From Evernia prunastri (lineage: Eukaryota > Ascomycota > Lecanoromycetes > Lecanorales > Parmeliaceae), in the NCBI GenBank assembly GCA_003184365.1, contig NKYR01000002.1, positions 310,976 through 374,975 on the forward strand: a stretch of DNA of 64,000 nucleotides. Reading direction: 5' to 3'. Under the pieces are notes generated by a model. That model worked only from the letters and a program-made list of their open reading frames with translations, did no database searches and was not told where the DNA came from. Both the position numbers and the translations under genes were made by a program. Shown here in pieces: positions 23,375 through 33,382 of the stretch; positions within the stretch are counted from its first letter, which is position 1, and every line of letters starts with the position of its first letter.

Positions 23375-24360
23375 ATGAGAAGAATGTTGTCAGTCCTGTT
23401 GAGCATCCTATCGCACTGGGACTTTAGCGTCCTTGCACAGTCTACGACTTTCAGTGGGGGCCTCCCACTCCGTCTCCCGGGGCCGTGTCCATCGGGTCTG
23501 GTATCTGGGCAAGAGACGTTCGAACAAATGTGCTGCGCTGCCAACCAGACATTTGTGAAAATTGAGGCTTCTGTGTGCTGTCCTGGTGGTAGGTATAAGG
23601 TCTCATAGGATCTGTTACGCGCAGGGCTAAGTCATTTGTAGAGTCTGACTGCTACAGCGAAGTCGAGAAGGCGACGCAAGTAAGTCAAGAGAACCTGTTT
23701 GCTTGAGCCAGCTTCTGACTCCCTCCCTATATTTAGTGTGCCGACCTCTCTTGGCAGCATTGTGATTCAGGATTGGGCTTCTGCTGTTTTCAAGGCTGGA
23801 CGTGCTATACTGAAGTCGCTTTCAGTGGCAACGGTGGCGGAGTTGGATGCTCAACTCCTGGTGCGACACTCAATACGCTCCAGAGCGAGGTCCCCACGGT
23901 CGCCGGGGAAGCCACAGTGTCTGTTTCGGTCACCTCTTCGTCATCCGAATCCAAAGCCACGATTTCCTCAACAACAGGTCTATTGTCAGCGTTCGCGTCG
24001 CCAATAGCTTCATCTTTAAGTGCATCCTTGACCGCACAAACGGCGACTTCCTCCCTATCATCACCTTCAACGACTCATGATACATCTTCCTCGGTGCTGG
24101 ACACCGCAGAGAGGATTGGGGTTGGTTTTGGGGTGTCTCTAGGGGTTCTTTTTCTCGCCATCATTGCATTCCTTGCGTGTATGCTACGTCGCCGAACGCG
24201 CAACAATCAGCCTGACTTGGTTCACACTGGGATTAATGAGAACAACAGTCATGGGCCGGAGCAAGATCGCCTCGTGCAAGAGGTACATGAGTTGCATGAT
24301 ACGGCGCGGCGGGAGCTAGACGGAAGTTCAGTGCCGTGCAGCAGGAGGGAACTACCTTGA
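23375..24360 (+). CDS. Single-pass membrane protein with Cys-rich ectodomain and Ser/Thr stalk
   Basis: Three exons (23375-23588, 23642-23679, 23737-24360) give 291 aa. Order: signal peptide (MRRMLSVLLSILSHWDFSVLA), a Cys-rich ectodomain of about 100 residues (MCCAANQTF, SVCCPGG, SDCYSEVEKATQC, GFCCFQGWTCY), a Ser/Thr-rich stalk of about 80 residues, a transmembrane helix (GVSLGVLFLAIIAFLACML) with stop-transfer RRRTR, and a cytoplasmic tail of about 50 residues. This is the common architecture of fungal wall-sensor-like proteins with unknown ligands. An ATG seven codons upstream (23354) is an alternative start. No enzymatic motif is seen. Confidence 0.8.
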
Positions 24361-25335
24361 TCGTTTTACTTTTCTGGCGCTTCCGTGCCATAGTCAATTC
24401 ACCAGATACTGTTGACATTGCGTTTGGTGTGAACCATGGCAGAGATGACGTCCACTGACATTGCGCTGAACGACTATTGACCGAACGTTTGCTTTCTCAC
24501 TCTCAATAGCTCACGGGGGAAGAACGATCAATCAAAGTACGAGTGGCCTACTATATCTCTCCCGCATCTCGAGCTTGGATCACCACAGTGAGATCTCAGG
24601 TGGAATGGTTCCAGCGCCAGCTGCCAAATCCATCGCGGCCCTCTCTGACGTCCGTCGATATCCTGAGCAACATTCAGCCCTCGATGATGATGAACTTGAT
24701 CCGTACATTTCACCCTCTTCCCATGCATCCGTATCAGAGCGGTGACCGGTTGAAGGTTGGACAGAAAAGGGCGCACTGTGCTTTGCATCCTTCCCTTTCG
24801 GCGCTGTCATGGCTCTGCTCTAAAGTTGTTAGGAAAGTGCGAGAGAGCGCTGAAGTATTGTAGATAGAAGGGTAGGAGCGCCCACTGCAGGGCCCCGACT
24901 GCCACTCTAAAAGCGGCAGCCTCAGGGGACTGCGGGCTGAGTTGGGGGCTAATTGGGCCTACTACCAAACGCGTGGAACAAAATCAGCCGTGTTTCCTTG
25001 TTGCATCAAGAACGGGGTACAAAGGCGAGGCATTTGGTCTTGCCAAATTTTCATTTGACTTCTACGTCTATACGGTTTGTATCTATCATTTGACTCTGGT
25101 GGTGAATTGAAACCAAAGAATTATCTAAAACGATGGCCTTGCGATGCTGGTTCTTCCTGAAATGCAAGGGTTCGGATCTTCGCGGTTGCGATCTTACAAA
25201 GGCCGGTGCGGTCATTAGCTCTTCTGCTTAGCTTTCTCTGTGCTTTCGGCTGCAATCTGCTTGACGCTCGTCTTTCCTTCGCTGTTGGTTGGGCGGTAAG
25301 CAACCATCCTTTGGTGGTCACAGACGGGGATGAGC
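24361..25335. other. Intergenic region, no gene recognised
   Basis: Short ORFs on both strands only. A GC-rich imperfect inverted stretch near 24890-24945 has no assigned role. Confidence 0.4.
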
Positions 25336-26281
25336 TTACAATATGGCTTTGGTGGTTGCGAGAATGGATTTCCAGTCCTCAAAGACCGTGAAAGGAACAC
25401 CTTCTCGCTCGCAGTATGTGATGAGGTCTACGGATGGTGTCAGTCAAATTCGGAGTCCACAATGAATCGAGCCGTCAGCTCACCGTGGCCCTTCTTGGCA
25501 AATAGTAAATCGGTTTCTCTTGCTGCCGACAGGTCGGATACTCCATCTCCAGCATAGAACATGGTCGGTCTTGGCTCCTTGGGGTTCTCCTCGAAATATT
25601 TGGCATAGGGTCTGATGGTCAGAGATTTGTCATGCCCGAAGTCACTTTCATCATGAAACTTGATTTTCCAGCCGCCCTCCTCTTCCTTTTTCTTTGGGGA
25701 CCTATCCATAACCTCATTGCTCACGATCTCGATGTCATTGCCTTCTGGGCCAATCAGATGAACCAGGAGAGCTCGGATGATGGGTGTCATGCCCGAGGAA
25801 AGGACAATGACGGGGACACCATTCTCCCTCGACCATTTGTAGAAGTCGTTGAAGTATGGGTCGAGTTTGATGTTGTCGCAAAGTGCCTTGATGCAGTCGG
25901 GGAAAGGCGTTTTGACACTGTCCATCATGGCTCTAAAGGAATCTCTGCAGTGCTGATCAGACCTCCAGGTGTTCTCCCCGTTTCAGAGTTGCGCTGCCTC
26001 ACCGGAAGTTGTCTTTTCCTTCGAGGACATCCTTATTTCCCTGCCGGCGAAGGTCGCCACCAAAGCCAAGGTTATCCGTCTGAAGATCATATGAGCGGAC
26101 TGGGCTGCAACGGGACTGGAACGGCATCTACCATCCAGTCGTTGCTATCATGAAGGGTGATGGTGCCTACTCGCAGATTAGCTATTGCCGATAGCACGTA
26201 ATCGAATGGATGGACTCCACCGTCGAAATCGGTAAAGAAGATGCACTTGGGCTTTGCTTCCAAGGTCTGAGGGAAAGGCAT
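25336..26281 (-). CDS. HAD-superfamily phosphatase (phosphoserine-phosphatase-like)
   Basis: Soluble Mg-dependent phosphohydrolase. Five exons (26281-26221, 26166-26132, 26079-26003, 25944-25484, 25427-25336) keep phase and give 241 aa. All HAD motifs are present: motif I FFTDFDGT (nucleophile and acid/base Asp, split by intron 1), motif II VIVLSSGM, motif III Lys in GHDKSL, and motif IV FYAGDGVSDLSAA. Length and layout resemble fungal relatives of yeast YNL010W and bacterial MtnX-like enzymes; that comparison is from memory. The physiological substrate cannot be told from sequence; small phospho-sugar, polyol or amino-acid phosphates are the usual candidates. The start at 26281 is the first ATG before motif I. 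Confidence 0.9.
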
Positions 26282-26603
26282 TTCGACTGGGTACTATGGC
26301 CACAAGTCGTCAATTGATTTCTGCGGAATCGATGTGGTAAAGTATGCTGAGGAAAATCTTTCGGACTTTTCAGCTTAAGCCCAGGGTCCAGAGGCCCACC
26401 AAATTCTTTGCGCGAATGAAGTGGGGGGCCGGGGGGGGGGAGATCAGCGCGCGCCAAGCTTGCCAAGCAGTGTTTACTCTCCCCGCTCTCTCCGCATCCT
26501 CTCTACGAGTCATCATTTCAAATCGTAAGTCATGTCCAGCTTTCCACATGTCCATCGAATTACTTTCAAGTGTTACTGGCTCTAACATCCTTCATCTTGA
26601 AAC
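26282..26603. other. Divergent promoter between the HAD phosphatase and the F-box gene
   Basis: 322 bp with a G-rich run near 26426-26441. No gene. Confidence 0.5.
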
Positions 26604-27902
26604 ATGTCGTTCAACGCTTTGCCAAACGAACTGATCTATCAGATATCACAGCGAGTTCAACCAGCAGATCTCGAGAGCTACGGTCTTACAAGTCATCGCG
26701 TCCAGGAAATCGCAGCGCCTTTCGTGCAGGAGCACAGGCAACTCAAGGCGGAATACACGAAGATATCTGTCAACCATGTCGCCGCCGCGAAGATGCTGTA
26801 CGAGATGTGTGCTCGACCGTGGATCGCGCTATATCCCGAGTCGGTAGAACTTCGAGCCCACAGAAGCTGGAGGAACTTTGAAGGACCTCGCAACAGAGAA
26901 AGGACAGCGTTGGTGGCAGAAGTCATACAGAAGAGGAGCATCGTGGAGGAGGCTGACTTGAGGGATGTCCTCCGCCGAACCAGACTGATACCAGCACATG
27001 AGGTTGATGGATGGCTTGAGCAGATCAACACAGGCGACGAAGATTTCCTATTCGCCCTCATGCTTGCATGTCTCCCAAACATTAAAAGACTCACCATTCG
27101 TCTGGACCACACCAAATTGGAGCAAGTGAAGGAGATGATAAGATTGATCAAAAAGCAACCGCCCAACGTCCAGGGTGACCGAGCTTTGTCAAAGCTCAAG
27201 GCCGTGTACGTATTGGAGAAGGACACTTCTGACAATGGTGTCTGCGATTTGGAGATGTTTCCTCTACTCGCCTCACTGCCAGGTATACAATCCATGCATG
27301 GGCGCAACCTGGTCGGAATGTATCGAGACTGCTATCGAGATGGTTGGCTTGATTATCCCGGCGCGAGCCCGACTATCGAACACATCTACCTGGAGACCTG
27401 CGGAATGAGTGTGGAAGGTCTCGAGAAGCTTTGCAATAGCATCAAAGCACTGCGCACGTTTAAGTACATTGCCCATCGTGCGGGGTGGGGACTGCATCGT
27501 ATCAGTGATTTGTTGAAGAACGCAAGAGGTACATTGGGGGAACTCGTTCTGTCCACCGGTTCCGGGCAGAGTCGTTTCATCGGCACCTTGAGAGGCTTCA
27601 CAGCATTGAAACATGTCAAGGTAGACACTGATATGCTCTTTCATCGGGGCAAGATGTCGCGGGCAGTGGACATTCTTCCGGCTTCCATCGAAACAGCAAC
27701 GATAGCTGGCAACAGTTTGACACGTCCACACGAAGAACAATTCTTGTCTGACCTCTATCGTCCCAGCTTCTCCTATCCCAATCTGCGGAAGCTACAGGTA
27801 GATGACAGTTGGGGGCATAGGGACATTGGGAAAGACCGCTTGAAGTTCCAGAAAGAGTTTCACAAACAGACATCCTCCTCATGGATGCTCCGCTATAGGT
27901 AG
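26604..27902 (+). CDS. F-box-like protein, 432 aa
   Basis: Single-exon ORF. The first 40 residues (LPNELIYQISQRVQPADLES and YGLTSHRVQEIAAPF) fit an F-box, the Skp1-binding segment of SCF ubiquitin ligases. The rest has loosely spaced hydrophobic LRR-like units (CLPNIKRLTIRLDH, FPLLASLPGIQSM, TIEHIYLETCGMSVEGLEKL, TALKHVKVDTDML, FSYPNLRKLQVDDSW), as in the many rapidly evolving F-box proteins of Pezizomycotina. The target protein is unknown. The C-terminus shows no membrane or targeting signal. Confidence 0.82.
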   Translation: MSFNALPNELIYQISQRVQPADLESYGLTSHRVQEIAAPFVQEHRQLKAEYTKISVNHVAAAKMLYEMCARPWIALYPESVELRAHRSWRNFEGPRNRERTALVAEVIQKRSIVEEADLRDVLRRTRLIPAHEVDGWLEQINTGDEDFLFALMLACLPNIKRLTIRLDHTKLEQVKEMIRLIKKQPPNVQGDRALSKLKAVYVLEKDTSDNGVCDLEMFPLLASLPGIQSMHGRNLVGMYRDCYRDGWLDYPGASPTIEHIYLETCGMSVEGLEKLCNSIKALRTFKYIAHRAGWGLHRISDLLKNARGTLGELVLSTGSGQSRFIGTLRGFTALKHVKVDTDMLFHRGKMSRAVDILPASIETATIAGNSLTRPHEEQFLSDLYRPSFSYPNLRKLQVDDSWGHRDIGKDRLKFQKEFHKQTSSSWMLRYR

Positions 27903-28428
27903 CTCCACGTTGCGAGTTTTGAGGTGTTTGATACACGCTCTTTTTCCGAAGATAATTGTGTAATTATGATTGGATGATCTGATTCGCTCGGCAAGCATCT
28001 ACGTTGATCGCCCAAAATTTCAGCCACCACTCTTTTTTGCGTGTAGACATTTTCATCAGCTCGGCCGACCACTCAGTCTCAGTATCTTGTTCTCTCAGGT
28101 CTTTCCGCACTTTCGTTTGGATGATATGGATAAACCACGCCCGCTCGTCCATCATGAGATTCGCAGTGTCAGTTCATGCCACATTAGTCAGATGTACAGC
28201 GCATTCTTCAATCTTTCCCTCCGTGAGTACCTCGATACTCAAAGAAGATGTCAGCTGTACAGCTTGAGGTAGTGCAAGGACTGCCTTGGAAGTCTAGCTT
28301 CCCGCATCGGTTTTTGCTTGGCCCTCTTGGATCTTTCTGCTTTTGCTGGCATCTCTAGGCGCGGAAAACTTCCTAGATTATCTTCGCTGGCTTTTTGACC
28401 CACTGGCAAAACATAGAGAGTCATACTT
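27903..28428. other. Intergenic, possibly decayed coding sequence
   Basis: A minus-strand ORF of 63 codons (28155-27964) reads like ordinary protein but has no recognisable family. Nothing else is supported. Confidence 0.3.
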
Positions 28429-28578
28429 TTATCGGCTCCTTGTCCAAGCCAGTCGCCGCCAAGGGTGGCTTCGATGGCTCAGTCTGCCTTGGGAATACAA
28501 AGCTTCCATGATTCGGCGCAGAAGCTCATTGGGAAGGTCAAGAGACGTCTTTTGAGGTTCTCAGTCATTGCATCCGCC
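28429..28578 (-). pseudogene. F-box-like relic
   Basis: A minus-strand frame, open from about 28565 to a TAA near 28429, contains SLDLPNELLRRIMEAL followed by about 25 residues. This is a good match to an F-box core, but there is no start codon (TGA just upstream) and no continuation. It may be the decayed remains of a second F-box gene convergent with the intact one at 26604-27902. The evidence is a single motif. Confidence 0.3.
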
Positions 28579-29107
28579 TCTCTTTTCAGTATTGATCCGA
28601 AGTTTTCCAGATGCTGTTGGCTAGGACCTGTAGTCTCTTCCTTACTGTATTTTTTTTTCCGTCCTTAAATAATTGGAGGCCGACGGTCAGTTCGGTGCGT
28701 CAAAAGGTTGGATTGATGAGCTAGGAAGGAGAAGGAGTCTACTGTTGACGGACGTTTTCGCGGGTACCTAAAACCTCGTCGATGCAGTGCAATCCTTGAC
28801 AGATAGCAAGCAAACCCTGTCGAGCCTTCAGATACAGGGTGTTGGGTCACTCAGCGACTATGGATTGATCTGATCCCCTGTGTCATTTCCTTGCGTAAGC
28901 CCTACTGTAGAGCTAGATATTGGTAGATGATGGCCCAAGTCCATTTTCGCTCCACAAGGGCTGAATCTGCATCGCCCTTCCATTCACCGAAGACGTTGCG
29001 GTCCTTCTGTGTCTTGTACCATAAGATTATGTTCTGCAAGTCTCTTGCGCCGCCGAGGATCTCAATACAACATTTCTTTTGCAAGATTCCAGTTCAACTT
29101 CGTTCAA

Positions 29108-29665
29108 GAATGGGTCAAACCTCGAAGAACGCACTGTTCGTCAGAGGTCAGGAGCATGGCACGTCCCACCGATCTCTGCTCACCCTATTACATACCATAC
29201 TAACAACGACCCCGCTCCCACAGCTGCTTGACTTGCCTATCCTCCGCACTTTTCACACCGGCTTCATCAAAGCCATCAACCCCTCCGACCCTTCCTGCCC
29301 CGTCCACTCTGCCCTCCGCCCCTGCCAGCAAGCTCCTCTGCGAGATAGGTCCGCTATTCTTTGGCACAATCACGCAAGACACGCCCAGCTGCTTCGATTG
29401 GAAGACCCGCCCAATTGCGGTATGCTTTTGGGGCGTTCACACGTCCACGTTTGAGAAAAGCAAGGGCGCAAAGGAAAGCTCCACTTTTGCGCAGAATGAA
29501 GAGTTTGAGGGGTTCATGTTTTGGGCGACGAGTCCGTGGTTGATGGGCGAGGTATGAGAGGTTTAATGAGGATTTGAAGAGACGGGTTGAAGAGGTGAAG
29601 GAGGGTGGGAAGCTGAGAACTTTGATGGTCACGGCACGTGATACTGCCTATAAAAGCCATTCGCT
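29108..29665 (+). pseudogene. Frameshifted remnant of an unknown protein gene
   Basis: A frame from about 29200 to the TGA near 29557 gives protein-like sequence (SKLLCEIGPLFFGTITQD, DWKTRPIAVCFWGVHTSTFE, GFMFWATSPWLMGEV). Immediately after GEV the +1 frame continues with YERFNEDLKRRVEEVKEGGK and LRTLMVT, so a single missing base would join both halves. A possible first exon begins MGQTSKNALFVRG at 29108, but its join does not keep frame. I do not recognise the family. It could also be an unrecognised intron (GTATGA donor at the break) or a sequence error. Confidence 0.35.
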
Positions 29666-30479
29666 TCTCGCATATTAGAGCTTGGCCATTTCGCTGTGCA
29701 ACTAGAGTGTCGAGATTCCTCGTGCTTTAAAACCATGCTTCTGAACCTGCAGAGACGGTCGTGAGCTGTGAGCTCCCAGGACATACGACATACATGGTAG
29801 TTCCAGGCCGGCCAGGATCGCCCACTGCGGCACAGCGCTTCTTCGCGAATCCTAGCGCTATGCAGGACAGAACCCCAACTCGGAGTGCTGATATGGTGGA
29901 CAAATCGGAGCTGTCTGGCCATAAGAAGCTGCCAGTGGGACTGCTAGAGATACCTGAGAAATACGTAAGTAGTCCTCGCGCCTCCCACGTCTTCATAGCC
30001 ACGGCTACAGCAGTCATCATCTACTTGAGAAAATTCTCCTGATTTACTAATGGGGGATTAAGCCGATTTTATCTGTCATGGGATGGGTTAGGTCTCCAGG
30101 ACAGATCATCTGAAATCTCTACGTCTCGTTTACAAGGACGCATCTGCAGTAGCAACGCGACAACTGTACCGAGGCATCGAGCTCAGATGTCACAGGCTCG
30201 GAAGAACGCAAGAGTGTTACACACGTGAATTTTATATCTGGGTATCAGAACCCGATGATCGTGCATTCTATCCAAAACCGAAAATGTGTTCGAACACGCA
30301 TGCATTGAGGATCATTATCAGACATGAGAATCATTAACAAGTCAAAGTAACTGAATTATCGAACCAGTCGACGGCTTCAGCGTCCCCAACATCCACCCCC
30401 TCCCCCACTAGCCTCCGAAAAAGATCATCCAACCTCCACCCTGCTTCCCCCGCCTCCAACCCAGCCCCACTCCGATCAA
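29666..30479. other. Region without a supported gene
   Basis: A plus-strand frame at about 29758-29964 (GHTTYMVVPGRPGSPTAAQ to KKLPVGLLEIPEKY) ends at a good GTAAGT donor and may be an exon of a decayed gene continuing from 29.1 kb. No continuation was found. Confidence 0.3.
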
Positions 30480-30737
30480 TCATGTGGCCCCCTGCGGCAC
30501 ATCCTCGTCAGGGGCAGTAGTAATGCATTCTCCTTCGGAAAGGTCTTGGGACATGTACTTGCAGAGGTTCGGATCGATGCCGATGCAGTTCGTTGGCACG
30601 GCTGGCTCCTGCCGGCGACGCACCTGGGTGCCGCCGTTGGCGTCGTCGTGTTGGACGGGGGTCGGAGTTGCGAGGACGGAGGTGAAGAGGAGGAGGGGGA
30701 CGAGGAGGCCGGTCGTTGTCGTTGTTGCGAAATGCAT
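30480..30737 (-). CDS. Small secreted protein, 85 aa
   Basis: Minus-strand ORF starting MHFATTTTTGLLVPLLLF, a clear signal peptide ending near SVLA-TP, followed by a short acidic pro-segment and a dibasic RRRQ site (Kex2-like processing) and about 45 mature residues with three Cys. There is no known domain. Size, Cys content and propeptide layout are those of fungal small secreted proteins, including effector candidates, but no role can be assigned. The final residues DVPQGAT and the TGA could change if an unseen intron exists. Confidence 0.5.
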   Translation of the reverse strand: MHFATTTTTGLLVPLLLFTSVLATPTPVQHDDANGGTQVRRRQEPAVPTNCIGIDPNLCKYMSQDLSEGECITTAPDEDVPQGAT

Positions 30738-31620
30738 TTTGGGGGTTTTGGTGGTTGTTGCTTTGAGGGTGGTTTGGTGTGGGTGTGTGTGTGTGCGCGC
30801 GCGAGTGTGAAGACGCTTTTTATGAGAAAGTCTGAGGATGCGTGAGGTTTATGGTTTGCTTTGAAAAGTTGGTTTGGAGAGTACGCCTTTGTGTGTCTGT
30901 GTGTGGAAAGATATTTTTTGAGATAAAAAATCCGTAGATGGTGGAAGCGTGCTATTTATGAGAGTCGATGCGTCGTCTCGATGACTCTTCTCTAGGGGTC
31001 ACTGTTGCAGTGCACTAGCTTTGTTTCATTTTCGTTTCGTTTTGCCTCGTAGCGCTCTGTTCGATGGTGCTTTTCTCGAGAGGTAAATGATGCATTGTAC
31101 CAACTTTAAAATGTTCTTGTTTTATTCTGCCTCATGATGCTCTCTTTGATGGTACTTTGTTTCACACCCTTCGTTTCACGTCATGTCATCGGGCTGGCAC
31201 GCGCTTTGGTTATAACAGACATTGAAGAATCACATCAAGGACGTAACACCAAACGATAACACTTCCCGACATTAACACCCAGGAGCTCAACACTCATGCC
31301 GTATGCCTACAATGTTGGGTTGTATACTGCCGATACTGCTATCTAAGTCCGCACACTTACAGTTCGCGGGAAGCAAAGGGAAGAATAGAACTGCAAGCAG
31401 CAGACCGAAAATTGCGGCTGCCAGTCCGAAAGGCGCAAAACCAGCCTATCACGGTGTGGGAACTAAACGCTCCAGGGTGTCACCAAGGCAGACAGCGGGC
31501 TTACTCACGCCCAGCACATGACGAGACACCGAAAATGTTTGTATCTAAGAGCAAGCGTCGTTACTTGGCGGGTTGTTGGAGGATAGCTATGAACCCAGAC
31601 GGTTACTCTACCGAGTAAGC
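30738..31620. other. Intergenic region left of the terpenoid cluster
   Basis: Starts with CA/GT-rich low-complexity sequence upstream of the small secreted protein (about 30775-30805). Further on are T-rich stretches. No gene recognised. Confidence 0.4.
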
Positions 31621-32675
31621 TCAAGCCTTCACATCGTGATAGCGCTTTGTGGTCTTGCTCCAGAGTTCATTCCCACTCATGTGAAATTCCAGACCGTCCA
31701 TGTAAGAGCTGATCTTGTCACCACAGTCTTGTGACTTTTGTTCCAATACCAGTTCCTCATGGATACGCTCCCACTCACGACAGATAGACCACAGAACTCG
31801 TTTAGAAGAGGCTATACCAAGGTGGGCTTCCGAGGCGAGAATTTGCACTGCGTTGCAAAGCTTCCCTCCCTCTTCATGCCCGGTTTGTGCAGCCAGGAGT
31901 TCCTTCTCAAAGCTGTATATATCGTTGACGATGGAGATCTGCTGCCCCACATTCTTTTCTATGCTGGCGACTGAGCCAAGCTCTTCGGCCGAAAGATGTA
32001 ATGACATTGAGAACCGTGTGAGAGCAGCTAGTAAGCTAGTAAAAGGCCATTAGCAGACTCAGACTTGTGAGATGCTGGTGTCTCACGCTTGCCCGACATC
32101 GCCTTGGCGATAGTCTAAGTATTCCTCGAGCCCTTTTACTGAAAGACGATCCTTTGAGGTCTGAGCTTTCATGAAAGTGAAAACGGGCTCGAGAATGCCG
32201 TCTGCCAAATCTCGGTCGCACGCTCGCATGCTCTCCCACAAGTCATACATTATCCATTGCACAGGAACTGAGCGATCTGGTAAGGCAACGCCTGAGCACA
32301 AACGCATCAACATGGCGTTGTATTCTTTTCCGTCTTGTAAAGACATGTGTTCAAGCTCATCTAGAAACTAATTAGCCTCTAAGGAGTCGATATCCAATGA
32401 TGTTTGGTACCATCCACAAGGAAAAGTATCGTGAGAAGTGAGCAGACATAACGTATGCGATCATCTCTAGCCTTTGGGAAGTAGAGACACGAGACTCTGG
32501 AGAAGCCAGCAGCGACAAATTTTTTCTTTGCCTTCTCGCTACCGAAGCTCCAGTGCGTGAGATAAAATCCGTCTACATCACGAACTGCTTCATCGACGAG
32601 AGGGTGGCACAGGGGCCGAAAGATGCTTGGTGGTGGGCTGTGCGCCTGCAACGATAGCTCCGTTGGGTGAGGCAT
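31621..32675 (-). CDS. Class I sesquiterpene synthase (terpene cyclase)
   Basis: Ionises a prenyl diphosphate, most likely farnesyl diphosphate, and cyclises it. Three exons (32675-32411, 32360-32087, 32035-31621) join in frame to 317 aa, the usual size of fungal single-domain sesquiterpene synthases. The Asp-rich metal motif D88-D-E-L-E92 is rebuilt across intron 1. The NSE motif is N217-D-I-Y-S221-F-E-K-E225. A C-terminal R311-Y312 pair, typical of aristolochene/pentalenene-type enzymes, is present. Conserved FRPLCHPLVDEAV opens the fold. The ATG at 32675 gives a complete domain; a separate 83-codon ORF upstream (33075-32824) does not join it. This is the presumed first committed enzyme of the cluster. 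Confidence 0.9.
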
Positions 32676-33382
32676 TTCTAGAGGCCGAAAGATATTGACA
32701 CAAGAAGGGCCTCTTTCCGTCTGTCTTCGGAGATACAATATAGATTTAAGAGGCACAGCGGCCTCCCGCACATCGACCAGAAACGCCCGATGACGTTTTG
32801 AGGCGTTGCTCGGGGATTTTCTGTCATTGGATTCCCTGAATAGGATCACAAGGTCGATCCTCCAAGACAGGATCTGCAGACTCGTTCTTCGCAATCCTGC
32901 CCGTTTCAGGTAATAGCCGAGGGCTGGCTTCAGCCCGCAGATCCATAAGATTGTTCGGGTCTGACTGTAATTGTACCGGATTTGATTCCACAGAAGATGT
33001 AAATGCATATGCATGTTCCGACAGCCTTAAAATACAGTCCGTGTGTCCAGCGTGCTGATCCATCTGCACGGACACGCCATAAATTTCCGCACATCCAAGG
33101 CTATTTCAAATACAATCGTTTTAGTCGTTTCAGATACTGGCTGCTTTGAGTAGGAGGATTGGCCGTCTTACCAAGTCTAGTGAACACGGCATCAGTGCTG
33201 AATGTCGCACCAGCCGTGTCGCAGCTTTTCGAGTGTGGAAGGCGTGCGTGGACTGCGTGGACGGCGTAGAATACCTGATATGGTAACAGATAATATGATT
33301 CTCTGCTTTAAAAGCAGGTTTTCTTTTGTCGTCAAAAAATTCCAATCTCCAAATCATCGCGAGATTGAGCAACGCGTTGAAC
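32676..33382. promoter_or_regulatory. Divergent promoter of the terpene synthase and the BBE oxidase
   Basis: About 0.7 kb separating two divergent pathway genes, a layout that allows joint control. Small ORFs inside it (33075-32824 minus, 33202-33393 plus) are not supported as genes. I saw no TCGN5CGA site here. Confidence 0.4.

Noticed and set aside
32824..33075. 83-codon minus ORF upstream of the terpene synthase, considered as a first exon
   Set aside because: No in-phase splice to the synthase was found and the synthase is complete without it.
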